From assembly GCA_041753575.1 (NCBI GenBank), contig JBGSUA010000102.1:1-64000 (forward strand): a DNA stretch of 64,000 nt, given 5' to 3'. Under the pieces are notes generated by a model, which was given only the letters and a program-made list of their open reading frames with translations, did no database searches and had not been told where the DNA came from. Position 1 is the first letter of the stretch. Every line of letters begins with the position of its first letter. Both the position numbers and the translations under genes were made by a program. This document shows positions 15,766 to 23,952 of the stretch, piece by piece. This stretch comes from CG2-30-51-40 sp041753575 (lineage in GTDB: Bacteria; Desulfobacterota; DSM-4660; Desulfatiglandales; Desulfatiglandaceae).

Positions 15766-16500
15766 TCAAAAATTATCAAGAGAAAAATCGTATCTTACAC
15801 CGAGGCAGACAAAGTCGCTTCCCAGATCCACGTCGTCTATCAGACCGAAGACGCCGGAGCGGTGATGTATTCTAAAAAAAACACTCCAGGGCGCGATCTC
15901 AGGACGAGTTACACTCAATTCTATAAGGAGATAATTCAATACCCGCTTGGTATGGACTTCGGCATGCTGCTCTCCGTGGAGCTGTCCATGGGGATCAACC
16001 TCATAGGGTGGAAGCTTTGCTGCGTATGAAATCCCGTCACCAAGGGAAAAGCTGGTCTGTAGATAGCGGTTCCAGGGAAATTTGTGCCACCTTCCCACAA
16101 GTGCCAGATTAGTCTCCCAGTGGAAGTGACTCCCGCTGTTCTGGGAAGCGTGCGACATGCCGGGAGCCCAGTCCCATCCAGGATCTCCGCTCGAAGGGTC
16201 TTCGTCTTCATAGATTTCACGCCCCCAGTTTCCAACTAACTGCCCCTCCAGTTCCAGGCTCGCTGCGCCTTTAGAGCTTCTCCAAATCTCCCTTCCCAGG
16301 GCGAGGGCGCCTATGTATGCCTGCCGGAGGTTGGCCTTGCCTGCCAAAACCCTTCCCAGCGGCGCATCGTCCCACTGTCCCGTGTAAAGGGACAGGTGCC
16401 AGTTGGCGGCCGATCCCGGAAATGGGAAAAGAATCAACGTGGCAAATAGACATCCAATGCCTGCCTTCACTATCCTGTTTATATGAAAATAGATAGTCAT
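15766..16500 (-). CDS. PagL-like outer-membrane beta-barrel protein
   Basis: A signal peptide (AGIGCLFATLILFPFPGSA) precedes about 210 residues of alternating strands. The C-terminal segment FRIHHRSGVFGL...GSDFVCLGVRYDF strongly resembles the end of PagL (lipid A 3-O-deacylase), where a His and Ser in HxSx do catalysis. The protein ends in aromatic residues, as outer-membrane barrels do. It may remove an acyl chain from lipid A in the outer membrane; an inactive homologue is also possible. The start is unclear. ATG 16500 lies inside a dispersed repeat, and GTG 16470 would give a clean signal peptide, but neither has a strong ribosome site. The open frame runs on to 16785 through the repeat. 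Confidence 0.65.
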   Translation of the reverse strand: MTIYFHINRIVKAGIGCLFATLILFPFPGSAANWHLSLYTGQWDDAPLGRVLAGKANLRQAYIGALALGREIWRSSKGAASLELEGQLVGNWGREIYEDEDPSSGDPGWDWAPGMSHASQNSGSHFHWETNLALVGRWHKFPWNRYLQTSFSLGDGISYAAKLPPYEVDPHGQLHGEQHAEVHTKRVLNYLLIELSVTRPEIAPWSVFFRIHHRSGVFGLIDDVDLGSDFVCLGVRYDFSLDNF

Positions 16501-16657
16501 AGCGGCGCAGCCTGTCCCGGACCTCGATCCGGGAGCCGCTATCCAGTCCTTGTTCCGGCCTTCGCCGGAATGACGACCTGGATTCCGGATCGAGTCCGGA
16601 ATGACATGCGGCATTTTCATGCTTCGTTGTGCACCTTTCAGTGCATGGCGGTTAGTG
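16478..16657. repeat. Dispersed repeat, copy 1
   Basis: This 180-bp segment matches the segment at 18629-18783 in the same orientation, nearly base for base, but has an extra block of about 24 bases (CTGTCCCGGACCTCGATCCG region). Shared parts include TTTATATGAAAATAGATAGT, a TTCCGGCCTTCGCCGGAATG hairpin and a CCGGATCGAGTCCGG palindrome. It covers the 5' end of the PagL-like gene. The remaining bases up to 16895 hold no gene that I can support. Confidence 0.85.
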
Positions 16658-16895
16658 AGAGAGTAAGTCTTCACGGGTGTCTCCTTTGAGGCGGTAAGGC
16701 GCGGGAGTCGCGCATTAAATGCTTTAGCCCACCGATTTGTATCGCGCCGAAGATTGATAACAGAAGGATGCTGCCTTATCAACAAATTACTTGAGGCCCC
16801 TTGTTTATCAATCGGTATGTTCGCCTGCGGGCATTGACAATCACGCGGGGAAAGGTGACATTGGCATCAATAGCGGGGGGCTATAGTTCGGGCTT

Positions 16896-17810
16896 ATGGC
16901 TGAAGAGCTTTTTTTTGAGACTGAAAAGGAACGATTCCACTATAGAAACTGGGGCAAGACCGGTCCTGTCCTGCACGTAAGTCATGCAACGGGATTTAAT
17001 TGCTCCACCTACGGTCCCCTTGCCGAGATCTTGAAAGATGATTTCAGGGTTGTGGCCATGGATCACAGGGGCCATGGCAGGACTTCGGCAGAGGCTGATC
17101 CAGCGGGACTTAGGAGCTGGGATATATTTTGCCTTGATCTTGAACGATTCTTCGAATTCCTGGGCGGCGATGTCATAGCCGCCGGCCATTCGATGGGCGC
17201 TGTAGCGAGCCTTCTTCTGGCGGTCAAGAGGCCTGATCTTGTTAAGGCACTTGTCCTTATTGATCCCACAATACTTCCATTTTCCTGGATGTGGTGGTGG
17301 TATCTGGCAAAAAAGACGGGTCTGTCCCGGTTTGTCCCCATAGCCTTCAGGGCCGGCAGGAGAAGGCCTGTGTGGCCTGATATGAGAACCATCTCAGAGG
17401 TGTATTCGAGAAAGGCCTCATTCCGGAGATGGAAGGCGGGCTTTTTGGAAGGTTATCTTGAGGGAGGAACCGAGGCGACAGAGGGCGGGATGGTAGAGCT
17501 CTCCTGTTCGCCTGCCTGGGAATCAAGGGTCTTTGCAACCTGCCCTCATGATGTCTGGCGATACGTCCCTCTTCTGCGTCAGCCGGTTCTCGTGATCCAC
17601 GGGGAGACATCCGACACATTCCTTCCCCCGGCTGCCAGGCGATTCAGGAAAAGCTCCCCTCGCGCCTCCATGCTATGCATCAAGGGAACCGGCCATTTTG
17701 TCCCGATGGAAAGGCCGGAGGAGGTGGCCGATGCCATCAGGGCTTTTTGCGGAGGAGTCCCTGTACCGGCCGGCCGATCAAAACTCCTCTTGAAAAATAT
17801 CATGTATTGA
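16896..17810 (+). CDS. Alpha/beta hydrolase
   Basis: The 304-residue cytoplasmic protein has the alpha/beta hydrolase fold. HVSHATGFNCSTY forms the oxyanion region, VAMDHRGHGRTS the strand-4 loop, and GHS99MGA the nucleophile elbow with Ser99. A likely acid lies in HGETSDTFLP, and GTGHFVPMERP supplies the histidine. A tryptophan-rich cap (FSWMWWWYLAKK) suggests a hydrophobic substrate. The usual acid is replaced by GETSD, so E or D of that segment must serve. The substrate is unknown. The gene precedes cooC by about 50 bases on the same strand. No clear ribosome site precedes ATG 16896. Confidence 0.85.
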   Translation: MAEELFFETEKERFHYRNWGKTGPVLHVSHATGFNCSTYGPLAEILKDDFRVVAMDHRGHGRTSAEADPAGLRSWDIFCLDLERFFEFLGGDVIAAGHSMGAVASLLLAVKRPDLVKALVLIDPTILPFSWMWWWYLAKKTGLSRFVPIAFRAGRRRPVWPDMRTISEVYSRKASFRRWKAGFLEGYLEGGTEATEGGMVELSCSPAWESRVFATCPHDVWRYVPLLRQPVLVIHGETSDTFLPPAARRFRKSSPRASMLCIKGTGHFVPMERPEEVADAIRAFCGGVPVPAGRSKLLLKNIMY

Positions 17811-17859
17811 AGTAGCTTACCCTTCCTGCTGGAATTTACGTTTTGAAAGGCGGTTGATA

Positions 17860-18624
17860 ATGAAACTTGCTGTAAGCGGAAAGGGAGGGGTGGGCAAGAC
17901 CACCTTTGCTGCTTTTCTCATAAGAGCCCTGGTCGAGGGGGGAAAAAGGGTTATCGCCATTGATGCTGATCCTGATGCTAACCTCGCGCAGGCTCTCGGG
18001 GTCAAAAATCCCGAGTCCATAGTGCCGATTGCCCAGATGAAGGCACTCATAGAGGAACGAACCGGCGCTACACCGGGCACAATGGGCGGCTTCTTCAGGC
18101 TCAATCCACAGGTGGACGATCTTCCGGAGAGCCTGTCGTTTGAGATTGACGGCGTGAAACTGATGGTCATGGGTGGGGTCAAGAAGGGCGGGTCAGGCTG
18201 CGTGTGTCCTGAGAGCGTTCTGTTGAAAAATCTCCTTCGCCACATAGTCCTTGCGAGGAACGAGGCGGTAGTGATGGACATGGAGGCAGGCTTGGAGCAT
18301 CTCGCCAGAGGCACAGCCATGGCCGTTGATCGCCTTATAGTGGTTGTGGAGCCGGGAAGGAGGAGCATAGAGACCGCCTATCAGGTCCAAAGACTAGCCG
18401 GCGACATTGGAATAAAAAATCTGAGTTTTGTCGGAAACAAGATAAGATCCAAGGAGGATGAGGATTTCCTTAAGGCGGAGATGCCCGGGTTTCATTTTCT
18501 GGGTTTTATTCCCTATGATCAGGCTATTATCGAGTCAGACCTTCAGGGAGTGCCGCCTTATGAAAAATACAGAGCCGGTGTGGACATGGTCAAAGAGATG
18601 ATTGTTGAGATCGAGAAAAAATAG
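17860..18624 (+). CDS. cooC: CooC-type nickel-insertion ATPase for CO dehydrogenase
   Basis: This 254-residue MinD-like P-loop ATPase begins KLAVSGKGGVGKTT (deviant Walker A), then IDADPDANLAQALG, and carries GGSGCVCPE with the Cys-x-Cys pair that binds Ni2+ or Zn2+ at the CooC dimer interface. CooC/AcsF proteins help load nickel into carbon monoxide dehydrogenase or acetyl-CoA synthase. The signature therefore predicts CODH and probably a Wood-Ljungdahl pathway elsewhere in this genome, although no CODH gene is in the window. ATG 17860 is favoured over the in-frame TTG at 17854, with AAAGGCGG about seven bases upstream. A dispersed repeat follows right after the stop codon. Confidence 0.88.
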   Translation: MKLAVSGKGGVGKTTFAAFLIRALVEGGKRVIAIDADPDANLAQALGVKNPESIVPIAQMKALIEERTGATPGTMGGFFRLNPQVDDLPESLSFEIDGVKLMVMGGVKKGGSGCVCPESVLLKNLLRHIVLARNEAVVMDMEAGLEHLARGTAMAVDRLIVVVEPGRRSIETAYQVQRLAGDIGIKNLSFVGNKIRSKEDEDFLKAEMPGFHFLGFIPYDQAIIESDLQGVPPYEKYRAGVDMVKEMIVEIEKK

Positions 18625-18628
18625 GGCC

Positions 18629-18783
18629 TTTATATGAAAATAGATAGTCATGGCGGCGCAGGCCGCTATCCAGTCCTTGTTCCGGCCTTCGCCGGAATGG
18701 CGGCCTGGATTCCGGATCGAGTCCGGAATGAGATGCGGCACTTTCATGCTTCGTTGTGCCCCAGCAGGGCATGGCGGTTAGTG
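18629..18783. repeat. Dispersed repeat, copy 2
   Basis: This 155-bp copy lies between cooC and serC, five bases after the cooC stop codon, in the same orientation as copy 1 at 16478-16657. It keeps the TTCCGGCCTTCGCCGGAATG and CCGGATCGAGTCCGG inverted repeats and the terminal CATGGCGGTTAGTG. It is 2.15 kb from the first copy, so recombination between copies could delete or amplify the hydrolase-cooC segment. Confidence 0.85.
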
Positions 18784-18846
18784 GTAAAGTCCGCTGTGAT
18801 GTTGCGGGACAAGAAATTAAAAAACTAGGTGGAGGGAAGAGAAGCT

Positions 18847-19932
18847 ATGGGAAAGAGGATCTTTAACTTTAACGCGGGGCCTGCTGCGCTGCCCCTTCCT
18901 GTCCTTGAAGAGATAAGGGATGAACTTCTTGATTTCCGGGGTTCCGGGATGTCCATCCTGGAGATAAGTCATCGCTCAAAATGGTTTGAGGATGTCATAA
19001 ACGATGCCGTGGAGAGGATAAAGAGGCTGCTTAACCTGGGAGACGGATTCGACGTAGTCTTTGTCCAGGGAGGCGCGAGCCTGCAGTTTGCAATGGTCCC
19101 CATGAATCTCTCTCTTCCCGGAAAGCCTGTTGACTACATCAACACGGGCACTTGGTCAGCCAAGGCCATAAAGGAGGCCAAGATACAGGGAAAGGATGTG
19201 AGGGTCATAGCCTCTTCGGAGCCTGATAATTTTTCCTATATCCCCAAGGATTTCAAGATAGATAAGGATGCTGCCTACCTCCACATTACCTCCAACAATA
19301 CCATCAAGGGAACCCAGTGGGCCTCTTTCCCGGACGCTGGTGAAGTTCCCCTGGTGTGTGATATGTCATCTGATTTCTTGAGCAAGGTTTTTGATCCGAA
19401 GCCCTTCGGCCTTATCTATGCCGGCGCTCAGAAAAACGTCGGCCCTGCCGGCGCCGCGGTCGTGATAGTTCGAAAAGATATGGTGGGAAGGGTCCCTGAA
19501 AAGACGCCCACCATGCTCAAGTACAGCACCTTCACGGAGTCCAACTCCCTCTACAACACGCCGCCATGTTCCGTGATATACACCATAGATCTGGTCTTGA
19601 AGTGGCTGGAGGAGAAGGTCGGTGGACTAAAAGGGATGGAGAAGATCAACCGCGAGAAGGGCGCGCTTATCTATTCCTGCATTGACGCATCAGGATTCTA
19701 CAAGGGCACTGCCGGGAAAGACAGCCGCTCGCTTATGAATGTCACATTCAGGCTTCCCAGCGAGGATCTTGAAAAGACATTCGTCTCCGAGGCACAGAAG
19801 GCAGGGCTTGGGGGTCTGAAGGGCCACAGGTCAGTGGGTGGTTGCCGGGCCTCTATCTATAACGCCACCGGTTTGGACGCGGTAAAGGCCCTGGTTGATT
19901 TCATGAAGGAATTTGAAAAGAAAAGAGGTTGA
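18847..19932 (+). CDS. serC: Phosphoserine aminotransferase
   Basis: SerC is a class V PLP aminotransferase that makes 3-phosphoserine for serine synthesis and 4-phosphohydroxythreonine for PLP synthesis. The 361-residue protein starts FNFNAGPAALPLPVLEEI and has the substrate loop ISHRSKWF, FVQGGASLQF and YAGAQKNVGPAG with the PLP-binding lysine. GGCRASIYNA near the end holds the phosphate-binding Arg. ATG 18847 is chosen with GGAGGGAAG upstream; a GTG at 18829 lies in the ribosome-site region itself. The stop overlaps a possible TTG start of asnS. Along with pdxB in the window it points to DXP-dependent B6 synthesis. Confidence 0.95.
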   Translation: MGKRIFNFNAGPAALPLPVLEEIRDELLDFRGSGMSILEISHRSKWFEDVINDAVERIKRLLNLGDGFDVVFVQGGASLQFAMVPMNLSLPGKPVDYINTGTWSAKAIKEAKIQGKDVRVIASSEPDNFSYIPKDFKIDKDAAYLHITSNNTIKGTQWASFPDAGEVPLVCDMSSDFLSKVFDPKPFGLIYAGAQKNVGPAGAAVVIVRKDMVGRVPEKTPTMLKYSTFTESNSLYNTPPCSVIYTIDLVLKWLEEKVGGLKGMEKINREKGALIYSCIDASGFYKGTAGKDSRSLMNVTFRLPSEDLEKTFVSEAQKAGLGGLKGHRSVGGCRASIYNATGLDAVKALVDFMKEFEKKRG

Positions 19933-19937
19933 TCGCT

Positions 19938-21329
19938 GTGGAGAGGACAAGGATCTCAGCTCTTTTATCCGGTGGCGAGGTCGGGAAGCGCTATACTGTC
20001 ATGGGCTGGGTGAGGACCCGGAGGGATTCCAAGGGGGGATTTTCTTTTATAGAACTTAATGACGGATCGTGCCTCGCGAATCTCCAGCTCCTCGTTGAAA
20101 AGACCCTCCCCAACTATGAAGGGGATGTAGTGAGACTGCATCCGGGATGCTCCATTTCGGTAGAGGGCGTGCTCTCTCCAAGCCCGGGCAAGGGGCAGTC
20201 CGTTGAACTCAAAGCAGCGAAGCTTACTGTCCTTGGCTGGGCAGATCCGGAACAGTATCCGCTTCAGAAAAAGCGCCACAGCTTTGAGTTTCTTAGGACT
20301 ATCGGGCATCTCAGACCCCGCACAAATACCTTTGGCGCTGTTGCCAGGGTAAGAAATGCGGTCAGCTTCGCTATCCATAAGTTTTTTAATGAAAGGGGTT
20401 TTGTTTACCTTCATAGCCCGATTATAACGGGAAGCGACTGTGAAGGAGCCGGCGAGATGTTCAGGGTTACGACGCTTGATCTCGCCGGCATCCCAATGAA
20501 GGACGGAAAGCCGGACTTTACACAGGATTTCTTCGGGGCGCCCGCAAACCTCACCGTAAGCGGACAACTCGAGGCTGAGATATACGCGCTGGCCCTTGGG
20601 GACGTTTATACATTCGGCCCGACATTCAGGGCCGAAAATTCAAATACCTCAAGACACCTGGCCGAATTCTGGATGGTTGAGCCTGAGATGGCCTTCTGCG
20701 ATCTGGAGGGAGACGCGGCGCTTGCCGTGGATTTTCTACAATACATCCTTTCCTATGTCCTTGAGACCTGCCGGATGGATATGGAGTTTTTTAACCGGTT
20801 CATTGACGATACGGCTCTTAAGACCGTTGAGACGGTCGCAAAGGAGGGTTTCGAAAGGATCACCTACACGGAGGCGATAAGAATCCTTTCAGGCACGAAT
20901 GAACCATTCGAATATCCGGTCAAGTGGGGGATAGATCTACAGAGTGAACATGAACGGTATCTCTGCGAGCGAGTTTTCAAAAAACCTATAATCCTTACTG
21001 ACTATCCAAGGGACATCAAGGCGTTCTACATGAAGCTCAATAGCGACGGCAAGACCGTAAGAGCGATGGATGTCCTTGTTCCAAGGATAGGTGAGATAAT
21101 AGGCGGAAGTCAGAGGGAAGACGATTACGATGTCCTTCTTGAAAGAATAAAGGAAATGGGTCTCAATCCTGATGATTACTGGTGGTATCTGGACCTGAGG
21201 CGCTTCGGGACGGTGCCCCATGCAGGATTCGGTTTGGGTCTGGAGAGACTGATACAATTCATCACGGGGCTTGCCAACATCAGGGATGTGATTCCTTTTC
21301 CGAGGACCCCCGGTAACGTAAGTTTCTAA
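19938..21329 (+). CDS. asnS: Asparaginyl-tRNA synthetase
   Basis: AsnS charges tRNA-Asn. The roughly 463-residue protein has an N-terminal OB-fold anticodon domain (VMGWVRTRRDSKGGFSFIELNDG) and a class IIb catalytic core. The core has SDCEGAGEMFRV, motif 2 GPTFRAENSNTSRHLAEFW, and motif 3 GFGLGLERLIQFITG, ending RDVIPFPRTPGN. It follows the E. coli enzyme through the whole length. GTG 19938 has AAGAGG nine bases upstream; the in-frame TTG at 19929 overlaps the serC stop but has no spaced ribosome site. Presence of AsnS suggests direct Asn-tRNA charging, not only the amidotransferase route. Confidence 0.96.
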   Translation: MERTRISALLSGGEVGKRYTVMGWVRTRRDSKGGFSFIELNDGSCLANLQLLVEKTLPNYEGDVVRLHPGCSISVEGVLSPSPGKGQSVELKAAKLTVLGWADPEQYPLQKKRHSFEFLRTIGHLRPRTNTFGAVARVRNAVSFAIHKFFNERGFVYLHSPIITGSDCEGAGEMFRVTTLDLAGIPMKDGKPDFTQDFFGAPANLTVSGQLEAEIYALALGDVYTFGPTFRAENSNTSRHLAEFWMVEPEMAFCDLEGDAALAVDFLQYILSYVLETCRMDMEFFNRFIDDTALKTVETVAKEGFERITYTEAIRILSGTNEPFEYPVKWGIDLQSEHERYLCERVFKKPIILTDYPRDIKAFYMKLNSDGKTVRAMDVLVPRIGEIIGGSQREDDYDVLLERIKEMGLNPDDYWWYLDLRRFGTVPHAGFGLGLERLIQFITGLANIRDVIPFPRTPGNVSF

Positions 21330-21344
21330 CCCTGGAAACGAATT

Positions 21345-22070
21345 TTGATCGTGACGCCGCGGGTAATCAGAAAAAGCCTTCTTGATGGGGCCGGGACCGC
21401 CGAGGGCCTTGCGGTTATCATAGATGTATTCAGGGCCTTTTCCTGCGCGCCTCTGTTTTTTCATTTCGGGGCGGAAAGGGTCATTCTTGAGGCGGATGCG
21501 GAGGCCGCGAAGTCACTCAAGAGATCCAATCCCTCATACATCCTGGTGGGCGAGATAGATGAGATCCCTTTAGAGGGAGCGGATCTTACCAACTCACCTA
21601 CCCAGATCCTTAAAAAGGGACGCGCTTTTTTTCAGAGAAGAACAGTAATCCACAGGACGACCGCCGGAGTTGCAGGCGTGCGGGCCGCCTGGAATGCAGG
21701 GGCCGAGGTCATTCTTGGGAGTTTTGTAATGGCCAGGGCAGTTGCCGAATATATAAAGGCATCAGGAGGTGAAACAATAAGCCTTGTTGCAATGGGCTCA
21801 AGGGGGCTCCGCAGGGCCGAGGAAGATGAGGCCTGCGCTGACTATCTCGAACACCTGCTTGCAGGCTCACCGTACGACCAGGTATCGCACCTGAAGGACA
21901 TCATCCTTGATGAGATATGCATGAGATTCACACGCGGCAATATGCCCTATCTGCCGCCTGAAGATCCCATCTTCTGCCTTCAGCGGGACCTTTTTGACTT
22001 TGTAATTGAAGTGAAGGAAGAAAAAGGCCTTCTGCTGGCCAGGCAGATCCATTTGCCCAGCCGGCAGTAA
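21345..22070 (+). CDS. comB: 2-phosphosulfolactate phosphatase family protein
   Basis: The 241-residue protein fits the ComB family: AVIIDVFRAFSCAP (the conserved IDVxRA), VGEIDEIP, GADLTNSP (family GxxxxNSP), and HRTTAGVAGVRAA in place of the usual S/T-NG-T. ComB removes phosphate from 2-phosphosulfolactate to give sulfolactate, a step first known from coenzyme M synthesis and found in many bacteria where the purpose is unclear. The start is TTG 21345 with GGAAACG upstream, or GTG 21351. It follows asnS by 15 bases and converges on the Kef antiporter gene. No ComA or ComC gene is adjacent, so the true substrate is uncertain. Confidence 0.8.
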   Translation: MIVTPRVIRKSLLDGAGTAEGLAVIIDVFRAFSCAPLFFHFGAERVILEADAEAAKSLKRSNPSYILVGEIDEIPLEGADLTNSPTQILKKGRAFFQRRTVIHRTTAGVAGVRAAWNAGAEVILGSFVMARAVAEYIKASGGETISLVAMGSRGLRRAEEDEACADYLEHLLAGSPYDQVSHLKDIILDEICMRFTRGNMPYLPPEDPIFCLQRDLFDFVIEVKEEKGLLLARQIHLPSRQ

Positions 22071-22084
22071 CGGGATGCCTTTTT

Positions 22085-23950
22085 TTAGGGGAGGATCTCC
22101 TCCCTCTCGTCTAATTTCCCCTTTTTCATCTCGCGTTCGCTTCGATATTTGGAGATGTCTCCATTTAAGGCATGCGTTATAGCCTCGGTAATTAACTCAG
22201 CCGTTTCGATGGAGGATGATAAGACATAATCGGCTCCCATCGCATACAATCTGCGGCTTTGTTGGACGCCCAGGCCGTTTACGATAATAACTGCATCGGG
22301 ATTGATGCGCCTTGCCTCCTCCACGATTTTCAGTGTGGAGGTTCCCTTTAGAAGATCATCCTGAAGGGTGCATACAATAACTTTGGCCTTGTCCACCCCG
22401 GCATGATGCAGCGTTTCGGCATTCGACAGATCTCCGTATCTGACCGTAGGCCCGTATTTGGCTATCTTACCGTGTATCGCCACATTAAAATCCACAACCA
22501 GAATGCTCTTTAACAGATCGGGATGTTTGAGCTTGAGGTCGTAGAGGAGAGAGGATGCAACCCGGTGAAATCCCAGCAGCGCGACGTTGTAGGATTCACT
22601 CACTCCGGCAATGGCTTTCGGAGGCGTTTTGAATCCCATCCGATCCAGGAGCGGAGCCAGTATGTCATGAATCGCGTCGGCTTTGAAATAGAGCGTCGGC
22701 GTCAAAAGCGCCGTGATGACAAATGTAAAGATGATCGCACTGTTAAGATTGCTGTCTATATGTCCAAGTTGAAGCCCGGCGTAGGCAATGACCAGGGTGA
22801 ACTCAGAGACCTGGGCAAGTCGGGTAGCGCTCACCATGGCATTGCGACGGTCAAGTCCGGTATAATAAAGAAGCGGAAAGAAGACGACATATCGGGCCAG
22901 GATGGTCAGCGCGCTGAAAAGAATTGCCATCCCCAGAACCACGAAACCGTCGGGCAGAGGAATCCCCATCCCCAGTCCGACGAAGAAAAGGGTGACAAAG
23001 AAATCTTTCACTATCCCTACCTTTCCCAGAACATCGGTGCTGTAAGGCAGGCTGGCTATGCTGATACCGGCAATGAGCGCTCCCATGCTGGATCCCACCG
23101 CCAGATGCAGCTTTAATCCTAAAAATGTTTCGGTGATCAGGTCCAGGTTGATGCCGGTGAAAACCACCAAGAAACACCATGCAAGGGCGGCAACCAGGAT
23201 CAGCTCCGGCATCTTGGCGATCCACTTAAATCCGATGGGAATAATATACTTGGCGAAAAGAACCGCTCCTAAGGCAAGAAGCGCAATGCCGAGGAAGGAA
23301 AACAGGATAGGCCCTATTTCCGGTTTTTCAAAGTTGGGTTGCAAAGCGATTATTATGATAGCCCAGATATCCTGGAAAATAAGAATCCCCAGTGAGACCC
23401 GCCCTACCATGGTGTCCATCTGAAATGTCTCCTGAAAGAGCTTGACTACCAGAAGCGTGGAAGAGGCGGCGAGCAGAAACCCGATGTATAGAGGGACATA
23501 TCCTGTTCCTTTTCCCGTCAAAAGGGTTTCCCCAATTCCTGTCCAGATCAGGAGCTTGGTGACTGCGAATCCAAAGGCGATACATAATGGAACCTGAAGG
23601 AATCCGGAAACAAGGATGGTCTTGCCGCTGGCAAGCAACTTTCGAATATCAAGCTCCAGACCGATCAAAAAGAGGAGAAGCACCAGGCCAAATTGGGAGA
23701 TGGTATCAATGTTGCCGGTGTCATAGACGATATGGGTTCCGATTGGCCCAAGGATTACCCCCGCCACAAGAAAGGCTGCGATATTTGGGATTTTCAGCTT
23801 TGTAAAGATTATGGCCAGTATCCCTGCCATCATGAGGCAAAATCCGATGTCATGCACCAGAGAGGGAAGTTCACCGCTCGAAGCGTAGCCGGTCTTCGGA
23901 AGCGCCAACAGGGCAGTTATCCCCGCAGCAATAAACACTATCTTTCGCAT
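22085..23950 (-). CDS. Kef-type cation:proton antiporter with TrkA-N domain
   Basis: This 621-residue protein has an N-terminal signal-like segment and about 12 membrane helices of the CPA2 monovalent cation:proton antiporter family, with AAFLVAGVILGPIG, LLLFLIGLELDIRKL and FFVGLGMGIPLP as family marks. From about residue 455 a soluble TrkA-N/RCK-like NAD-binding domain follows (VALLGFHRVASSLLYDL, ILVVDFN, RYGDLSNAETL). Such proteins export K+ or Na+ against H+ and are gated by nucleotides or redox state. The strong ribosome site AAGGAGGGGG precedes ATG 23950. The gene starts two bases after the stop of the DMT exporter gene, so the two are co-transcribed. Confidence 0.9.
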   Translation of the reverse strand: MRKIVFIAAGITALLALPKTGYASSGELPSLVHDIGFCLMMAGILAIIFTKLKIPNIAAFLVAGVILGPIGTHIVYDTGNIDTISQFGLVLLLFLIGLELDIRKLLASGKTILVSGFLQVPLCIAFGFAVTKLLIWTGIGETLLTGKGTGYVPLYIGFLLAASSTLLVVKLFQETFQMDTMVGRVSLGILIFQDIWAIIIIALQPNFEKPEIGPILFSFLGIALLALGAVLFAKYIIPIGFKWIAKMPELILVAALAWCFLVVFTGINLDLITETFLGLKLHLAVGSSMGALIAGISIASLPYSTDVLGKVGIVKDFFVTLFFVGLGMGIPLPDGFVVLGMAILFSALTILARYVVFFPLLYYTGLDRRNAMVSATRLAQVSEFTLVIAYAGLQLGHIDSNLNSAIIFTFVITALLTPTLYFKADAIHDILAPLLDRMGFKTPPKAIAGVSESYNVALLGFHRVASSLLYDLKLKHPDLLKSILVVDFNVAIHGKIAKYGPTVRYGDLSNAETLHHAGVDKAKVIVCTLQDDLLKGTSTLKIVEEARRINPDAVIIVNGLGVQQSRRLYAMGADYVLSSSIETAELITEAITHALNGDISKYRSEREMKKGKLDEREEILP

Positions 23951-23952
23951 AT

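Noticed and set aside
16834..16870. TTGACA upstream of the hydrolase gene at 16896, considered as a promoter
   Set aside because: No acceptable -10 box lies at 16-18 bases from it.
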